From positions 20,032 through 84,031 of the forward strand of contig JABTUQ010000009.1 of assembly GCA_015075225.1 (NCBI GenBank): DNA of 64,000 nt, in the 5' to 3' direction. Origin of the DNA: Burkholderiales bacterium (lineage in GTDB: Bacteria > Pseudomonadota > Gammaproteobacteria > Burkholderiales > Nitrosomonadaceae). The position numbers and the translations under genes are program-made. The notes beneath the pieces are model-generated. The model searched no databases and had not been told where the DNA came from. It saw only the letters and a program-made list of their open reading frames with translations. Below, piece by piece: positions 59,236-64,000 of the stretch. The stretch's first letter is position 1. Each line of letters opens with the position of its first letter.

Positions 59236-60072
59236 ATGATTACTTATCCAGCTCCAGCCAAACTTAATCTGTTTCTGCACGTCATTGGACGTCGGGAAGA
59301 TGGTTATCATTTGTTACAGACTGTATTCCGCTTTATTGATTATTCCGATCAGTTGAGTTTCAAGGTTACACATGCCGGTGTGATCAGGCATACAAATCCG
59401 GTTCCCGGACTGATGGATACGGAAGATCTGTGTATCCGTGCGGCTAAATTGTTGCGGCAACGATCCGGGAAAGAATCACTCGGGGTAGATATTCAACTGG
59501 AAAAAAATATTCCGCTCGGGGGCGGGCTGGGGGGAGGTAGTTCAGACGCTGCCACCACATTGATTGTCCTGAATAGGTTGTGGGAAATCAATTGGGAAAA
59601 AGAGCGTTTGATGGCGCTGGGGCTGGAGTTGGGAGCTGACGTGCCGGTTTTTATTTATGGCAGGAGTGCCTTTGCTGAAGGAGTGGGTGAAAAACTTGAT
59701 GCTGTTGATTTGTCGCCCGCTTGGTACGTTGTTCTGACCCCTCCGGTACATATTTCCACAGCAGCGGTTTTCACCAGCAAAGAGTTGACACGAAACACAA
59801 TTCCTATCAAAATGGCGGCCTTTTACACGGTACAGGGGCATAACGATCTAGAGCCCGTTGCAATGCGCATGCAACCTGTTATTGCCGAATGGCTGGAATG
59901 GCTAAGGCAGCAACACGGTACAACAAAGGTGGCAATGAGTGGTTCCGGATCGTGTGTATTTGCAGAATTTCCTTCCGAGTCAGCTGCGCGTCAAATATTC
60001 AAGCAGTTGCCAGATGATATGAGCGGGTTTGTTGTACAAGGACTTGCAAAGCATCCTTTGTCGGATTTTTAG
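59236..60072 (+). CDS. ispE: 4-diphosphocytidyl-2-C-methyl-D-erythritol kinase
   Basis: A 278-residue GHMP kinase. PAPAKLNLFLHVIGRREDGYH starts the fold, NIPLGGGLGGGSSDAATTL is the ATP-binding glycine-rich loop, and TKVAMSGSGSCVFAEF the third motif. It acts in the non-mevalonate isoprenoid pathway. tRNA-Gln follows 9 bases after the stop. Confidence 0.96.
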   Translation: MITYPAPAKLNLFLHVIGRREDGYHLLQTVFRFIDYSDQLSFKVTHAGVIRHTNPVPGLMDTEDLCIRAAKLLRQRSGKESLGVDIQLEKNIPLGGGLGGGSSDAATTLIVLNRLWEINWEKERLMALGLELGADVPVFIYGRSAFAEGVGEKLDAVDLSPAWYVVLTPPVHISTAAVFTSKELTRNTIPIKMAAFYTVQGHNDLEPVAMRMQPVIAEWLEWLRQQHGTTKVAMSGSGSCVFAEFPSESAARQIFKQLPDDMSGFVVQGLAKHPLSDF

Positions 60073-60081
60073 AATATTTTT

Positions 60082-60156
60082 TGGGGAGTCGCCAAGTGGT
60101 AAGGCACCGGATTTTGATTCCGGCATTCGTAGGTTCGATCCCTACCTCCCCAGCCA
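60082..60156 (+). tRNA. tRNA-Gln (anticodon TTG)
   Basis: 75 bases with encoded CCA. The acceptor TGGGGAG pairs with CTCCCCA, the anticodon arm is CCGGA-TTTTGAT-TCCGG with anticodon TTG, and the T arm has GGTTCGATCC. It lies between ispE and prs, an arrangement often seen in proteobacteria. Confidence 0.95.
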
Positions 60157-60248
60157 GATCTCAATCAATCTGCCGGTATCATGCCAAGTGTTACTCAAGT
60201 GGTCGAATCAGACCGTGTCATCATTTAAACCAAAGGTAAAAATTATCT

Positions 60249-61199
60249 ATGTCCTATGACAGCCTGATGGTTTTTACCGGAACGGCAAATCCGAAACTGG
60301 CGCTTGATGTGGTCAAGCAACTGAACATCAATCTCGGCCGGGCAAGCGTTGGGCGTTTTAGTGATGGTGAAGTCATGGTGGAAATACTCGAAAACGTCAG
60401 AGGGAACGACGTTTTTGTACTGCAATCCACTTGTGCGCCAACCAACGATAGTCTGATGGAAATTCTGGTGATGGTCGATGCACTGAAGCGTGCTTCCGCC
60501 CGCCGTGTTACAGCAGCCATTCCCTACTTTGGTTATGCCCGGCAGGATAGAAGAGCCCGGTCTGCGCGAGTTCCTATTACGGCCAAAGTTGTGGCAAACA
60601 TGCTGACCAGCGTTGGAGTGGACAGGGTGCTGACCATGGATCTGCATTCTGATCAAATTCAGGGATTTTTCGATATTCCGGTTGATAATATCTACGGTAT
60701 GCCGATTTTTCTCGGCGATATTTGGAAGCATAATTACCAGAATCTGATAGTCGTTTCGCCCGATGTTGGCGGTGTAGTGCGGGCACGGCATCTTGCCAAA
60801 CGTCTGGAGTGTGACCTGGCTATCATCGACAAGCGACGTCCCAAGCCGAATGAATCCAAAGTGATGAACATCATTGGCGATGTCAGGGGGCGCACCTGTG
60901 TAATCATTGACGACATGGTGGATACAGCGAATACATTATGTGAAGCTGCTTCTGCACTCAAACGGGAAGGAGCCGAGAGCGTAATTGCCTATTCCACGCA
61001 TGCGGTGCTGTCAGGCAAGGCGATCGAACGGATCCGGAATTCGGATCTGGATAAGTTGATAGTAACGGACACGATTCCGTTAAGGGAGGATGCCAGTCAG
61101 TGCGACCGCATACATCAGTTAAGTGTGGCCAGCCTGCTGGGCGAATCCATGCTCAGGATAAGTAATGAAAGCTCGTTGAGCTCGCTGTTTATTGAATAA
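60249..61199 (+). CDS. prs: ribose-phosphate pyrophosphokinase
   Basis: A 316-residue PRPP synthetase. [57 protein letters not shown] and the PRPP-binding [16 protein letters not shown] are all present. It makes PRPP for nucleotides, histidine and tryptophan, and in autotrophs draws on Calvin-cycle pentose phosphates. Confidence 0.97.
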   Translation: MSYDSLMVFTGTANPKLALDVVKQLNINLGRASVGRFSDGEVMVEILENVRGNDVFVLQSTCAPTNDSLMEILVMVDALKRASARRVTAAIPYFGYARQDRRARSARVPITAKVVANMLTSVGVDRVLTMDLHSDQIQGFFDIPVDNIYGMPIFLGDIWKHNYQNLIVVSPDVGGVVRARHLAKRLECDLAIIDKRRPKPNESKVMNIIGDVRGRTCVIIDDMVDTANTLCEAASALKREGAESVIAYSTHAVLSGKAIERIRNSDLDKLIVTDTIPLREDASQCDRIHQLSVASLLGESMLRISNESSLSSLFIE

Positions 61200-61256
61200 A
61201 ATAATTTTCTGGCCTGTTCAAAAGTGGATGGGCTTTTTTGTTTTCAGGAGAGTGGA

Positions 61257-61853
61257 ATGCAAATCGAAATAACTGCCAACAGTCGTAAATTACTCGGAAC
61301 TGGCGCAAATCGCCGTCTGCGAGCCCAGGGAAGATTGCCAGGGGTCATTTATGGTGGCGGTGGTACCGCACAATCCATCGATATGGATCACAAAGATCTA
61401 TATTTCAAGCTGAAACAGGAAGCTTTTCATGCCTCTATCCTTTCGATCAGTATTGATGGCAAAAAAGAACAGGTATTGTTGCGTGATGTACAAATGCATC
61501 CATTCAAGCAACTGGTGCTCCACATCGACTTCCAGCGAATCAGGCAGGATCAGAAAGTTCACATGAAGGTGCCATTGCACTTCATCAATGCGGATATTGC
61601 TCCTGGGGTCAAGCTGTCAGGCGGTATGATCAGCCATGTGGCAACCGAGATTGAAATATCCTGTTTGCCAAAAGATCTGCCGGAATTTATCACGGTGGAC
61701 TTATCCGGCATGACGGCAGGCAGCACGCTGCATTTCAGTGATCTGAAACTGCCGGAAAATGTAGAAATACCTGCCTTGGCAAGAGGTGGCAACCAGCCGG
61801 TGGCTGTGCTTATCGTACAGCGTAGCGAGACCGGCGAAGCTGGTAAAGAGTAA
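61257..61853 (+). CDS. rplY: 50S ribosomal protein L25 (CTC family)
   Basis: A 198-residue two-domain L25. [20 protein letters not shown] is the 5S rRNA-binding domain and the beta-rich C-terminal domain ([37 protein letters not shown]) is the TL5/CTC extension. GGAG lies six bases before the ATG at 61257. A CATGTCAG/CTGACATG stem follows at 61869-61895. Confidence 0.94.
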   Translation: MQIEITANSRKLLGTGANRRLRAQGRLPGVIYGGGGTAQSIDMDHKDLYFKLKQEAFHASILSISIDGKKEQVLLRDVQMHPFKQLVLHIDFQRIRQDQKVHMKVPLHFINADIAPGVKLSGGMISHVATEIEISCLPKDLPEFITVDLSGMTAGSTLHFSDLKLPENVEIPALARGGNQPVAVLIVQRSETGEAGKE

Positions 61854-61954
61854 ATCTGCCTTTGTTTGCATGTCAGGGAAATATTCTCTGACATGTCCCG
61901 CCCTGTACTGAAATTTCTTTCTTTTCAAACCCTTTGTTGCCAGGATCACACTGA

Positions 61955-62545
61955 ATGTTGGAGCTGCCTGTAAGGCTGGTAGTTGGCCTTGGCAACCCGG
62001 GCGAGAAATACGCCTCAACCCGCCATAATGTTGGTTTTGACTGGTTGGATCATCTTGCTGATATGAATCGGGTTTCATTTTTGCTGGAAACCCGGTTTCG
62101 TGGACTTTGCGCACGCATTACACAGGCCGATAGCGATATCTGGTTGCTTAAACCACAAACATACATGAATGCAAGCGGTATGTCGGTTGCCGCTGTATGC
62201 CGCTATTACAAAATATCACCTGAACAAATGCTGGTTGTGCATGATGAACTGGATCTGCAGCCTGGTGTTATCAAACTGAAATCCGGGGGAGGAACCGGGG
62301 GGCACAACGGCCTGAAAAGTATTGCTGCCGATCTTTCCAGCCAGGCTTTCTGGCGATTGCGTATCGGCGTGGGACACCCGGGAGACAGAAATCAGGTGGT
62401 GGATTATGTACTACGCTCCCCGCGCAAAGAAGAAGCGGTACTGATTGATGAAGCAATCAATCACAGCATGCTGGTTTGGCCGCTGATTGCCAAGGGTGAG
62501 TTTGCAGCGGCCATGCAGCAATTGCATACCAGACAGCCAAACTGA
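61955..62545 (+). CDS. pth: peptidyl-tRNA hydrolase
   Basis: A 196-residue Pth. LVVGLGNPGEKYASTRHNVGFD near the N-terminus carries the catalytic histidine (H24), LLKPQTYMNASG follows, and VVHDELDLQPGVIKLKSGGG with GGHNGLKSI gives the remaining site. It recycles peptidyl-tRNA. prs-rplY-pth-ychF is a conserved gene order. Confidence 0.96.
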   Translation: MLELPVRLVVGLGNPGEKYASTRHNVGFDWLDHLADMNRVSFLLETRFRGLCARITQADSDIWLLKPQTYMNASGMSVAAVCRYYKISPEQMLVVHDELDLQPGVIKLKSGGGTGGHNGLKSIAADLSSQAFWRLRIGVGHPGDRNQVVDYVLRSPRKEEAVLIDEAINHSMLVWPLIAKGEFAAAMQQLHTRQPN

Positions 62546-62611
62546 CAAAACTGTTTCACCTATAAGCCGCCAGTTTGCGCAGCTTTCAGAAAAAATAACG
62601 GAAACCGGATC

Positions 62612-63703
62612 ATGAGTTTGAAATGTGGAATCGTCGGTTTGCCCAATGTTGGCAAATCCACCTTGTTTAATGCGCTGACCAAAGCTGGCATCGCAGCTGA
62701 AAATTATCCATTCTGCACCATAGAGCCTAATGTCGGCATTGTTGAAGTGCCCGATTCGCGTCTTGTCGAACTCAGTAAAATCGTCAACCCACAACGTGTA
62801 CAGCCCGCCATTGTGGAATTCGTCGATATTGCCGGATTGGTTGCAGGCGCTTCCAAAGGAGAAGGATTGGGAAACCAGTTTCTTGCCAATATTCGTGAAA
62901 CGGATGCCATAGTTAACGTAGTGCGCTGTTTTGATGATCCGAATGTTGTGCATGTTGCCGGAAAAATTGATCCGCTGGCCGATATCGAAGTCATATTGAC
63001 CGAGCTCGCACTGGCGGATCTTGCCACCGTGGACAAAGCCATAGCTCGAGATGGCAAAAAAGCAAAATCCGGAGATAAGGAAGCGCTCAAGCTGGTGGCG
63101 ATACTTGAAAAACTGGTGCCCCACCTTAACGAAGGATTGCCTGCGCGCACTTTCTCATTCTCGGATGAAGAAAAAGAAATCATAAAGCCGCTCTGCCTGC
63201 TGACTATCAAACCAGCCATGTATGTGGGCAATGTGCTGGAAGATGGTTTTGAAAACAATCCGCATCTTGACCGTTTGCGAGAGTACGCTGCCAAAGAGAA
63301 TGCGCCGGTCGTGGCGTTGTGTGCCAAGATCGAAGCTGAACTGGCTGATCTCGACGAAGCTGATAAAAAAGAATTTCTGGCCGATCTGGGACTGGAAGAA
63401 CCCGGCCTTAACCGTCTGATTCGTGCAGGTTACGATCTGCTCGGCCTGCAAACCTATTTCACCGCAGGCGTGAAGGAGGTACGTGCCTGGACCATCCACA
63501 AGGGAAATACCGCACCGCAAGCAGCGGGCGTTATTCATACCGATTTTGAAAAAGGCTTCATCCGCGCACAAACCATATCCTATGCCGATTTTGTCGCCTG
63601 CGGCGGTGAAGTTGGCGCGAAAGAAAAAGGCAAAATGCGGGTGGAAGGCAAGGATTACATCGTCCAGGATGGTGATGTCATGCACTTCTTGTTCAACGTC
63701 TGA
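62612..63703 (+). CDS. ychF: YchF/OLA1-type ribosome-binding ATPase
   Basis: A 363-residue Obg-related protein. [20 protein letters not shown] is the P-loop, [20 protein letters not shown] the G3 region and the NxxE motif of ATP-using YchF replaces NKxD. A coiled coil and a C-terminal TGS domain ([16 protein letters not shown]) complete it. It senses redox state and ribosomes. Complete, with a terminator at 63764. Confidence 0.97.
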   Translation: MSLKCGIVGLPNVGKSTLFNALTKAGIAAENYPFCTIEPNVGIVEVPDSRLVELSKIVNPQRVQPAIVEFVDIAGLVAGASKGEGLGNQFLANIRETDAIVNVVRCFDDPNVVHVAGKIDPLADIEVILTELALADLATVDKAIARDGKKAKSGDKEALKLVAILEKLVPHLNEGLPARTFSFSDEEKEIIKPLCLLTIKPAMYVGNVLEDGFENNPHLDRLREYAAKENAPVVALCAKIEAELADLDEADKKEFLADLGLEEPGLNRLIRAGYDLLGLQTYFTAGVKEVRAWTIHKGNTAPQAAGVIHTDFEKGFIRAQTISYADFVACGGEVGAKEKGKMRVEGKDYIVQDGDVMHFLFNV

Positions 63704-63727
63704 TTCGAGCAAGCCATTTCACGCGAT

Positions 63728-63747
63728 TGCATCTGCTTGCAGATGCA
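63728..63747. repeat. perfect hairpin palindrome after ychF
   Basis: TGCATCTGC, TT, GCAGATGCA: a 9-bp perfect inverted repeat with a two-base centre. A second palindrome, CGTTGCATGCAACG, lies at 63800-63813, before the integrase start. They could be protein-binding or attachment-related sites; their function is not known. Confidence 0.5.
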
Positions 63748-63763
63748 TCACTGAAAACGATGC

Positions 63764-63789
63764 AAAGCCCCATGAATACGGGGCTTTTT
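63764..63789 (+). terminator. rho-independent terminator of the ychF operon
   Basis: AAAGCCCC (63764-63771) and GGGGCTTT (63780-63787) form an 8-bp stem followed by a run of T. Confidence 0.9.
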
Positions 63790-63921
63790 CATTTCATCTC
63801 GTTGCATGCAACGACACCTGATAGCGCTGCGCAAGTGAATACAGGCGTGTATATGGATCTTGCACTAAGTCGATGAAGATGTATACGATGAAGCCCTGAG
63901 GACGAACAGGAGAGCTTCACG

Positions 63922-64000
63922 ATGCTGACAGACGCCCAGTGCCGAGCCGCCAAGCCTAGAGAAGGCATCTACCGCCTCAATGACTACAAGGGGCTGTACC
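63922..64000 (+). CDS. tyrosine-recombinase integrase, first codons only
   Basis: The ATG at 63922, preceded by AGGAGAGC, opens a frame that runs off the right edge. The first 26 residues, MLTDAQCRAAKP then REGIYRLNDYKGLY, match the N-terminal arm-binding domain (DUF4102 type) of prophage and genomic-island integrases. The catalytic domain is outside the window. No tRNA is close by to serve as the usual target, so the attachment site may be ychF-proximal or elsewhere. It suggests a genomic island starts here. Confidence 0.75.
   Translation, partial: MLTDAQCRAAKPREGIYRLNDYKGLY

Noticed and set aside
61869-61895. Riboswitch or leader between rplY and pth
   Set aside because: Only an 8-bp stem CATGTCAG/CTGACATG is visible without a T-run; no known riboswitch core could be recognised.

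Overview
The window reads as a chromosomal segment of a chemolithoautotrophic betaproteobacterium, most likely Nitrosomonas (inference). The main evidence is a green-type form IA RuBisCO operon in the order cbbL-cbbS-cbbQ-cbbO-cbbN with a divergent cbbR, a beta carbonic anhydrase nearby, a PPi-type phosphofructokinase beside a proton-pumping pyrophosphatase, and housekeeping genes of betaproteobacterial type (recA-recX-alaS, hemA-prfA-prmC, minCDE, lolB-ispE-tRNA-Gln-prs-rplY-pth-ychF).

Layout. 1-6.8 kb: end of an alpha-glucan phosphorylase gene, a higBA toxin-antitoxin pair with a palindromic operator, a type IV pilin, a relic of a second higBA, an AbiEii-type toxin pair, a 193-bp tandem repeat, and comEC. 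6.9-13 kb: flhD and flhC (each frameshifted), an orphan membrane protein, an OsmC/flavin monooxygenase/TetR cluster and an EEP-family hydrolase. 13.2-17.5 kb: hppA, pfp and adk on the minus strand, a pyrophosphate/adenylate energy cluster. 17.7-24.1 kb: recA, recX, alaS, trxB, an Smr-domain gene and carbonic anhydrase. 24.4-32.2 kb: cheZ, cheY, cbbR and the cbb operon. 32.3-42.2 kb: photolyase, tRNA-Pro, ispB, hemA-prfA-prmC, grxD, a YqaA-type membrane protein and a FadL-type porin. 42.4-47.1 kb: accessory patch with an IS5-family element, an IS630-type relic that seems to split a GGDEF-EAL receptor gene, and a broken glutathione S-transferase. 47.3-53.9 kb: a small lipoprotein and a six-gene Mrp/Mnh cation/proton antiporter operon. 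54.4-63.7 kb: two envelope proteins, minCDE and the lolB to ychF housekeeping run. The right edge holds the first codons of a tyrosine-type integrase, so a genomic island may begin there.

Two themes cut across the window. First, a family of short elements with inverted-repeat ends (three copies of about 200 bp, one shortened copy, one half copy) is scattered between genes and looks like a MITE. Second, an unusual number of otherwise well conserved genes carry small indels: flhD, flhC, the hppA N-terminus, cbbL, ispB, the porin, mnhA, mnhD and the GST. In cbbL, ispB and the GST the lesions are clustered, and adk has ATT where ATG is expected. This could be real decay, but clustered lesions inside otherwise perfect essential genes fit base-calling or assembly error better, and the reader should treat those genes with caution.

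Functionally the segment joins CO2 fixation (CbbR, RuBisCO, activase-like CbbQ/CbbO, carbonic anhydrase), PPi-based energy economy (adk, pfp, hppA), ion homeostasis (Mrp), motility and chemotaxis control (FlhDC, CheYZ), DNA uptake and repair (pilin, ComEC, RecA/RecX, photolyase), and core translation and cell-division genes. No CRISPR array or rRNA gene was seen.
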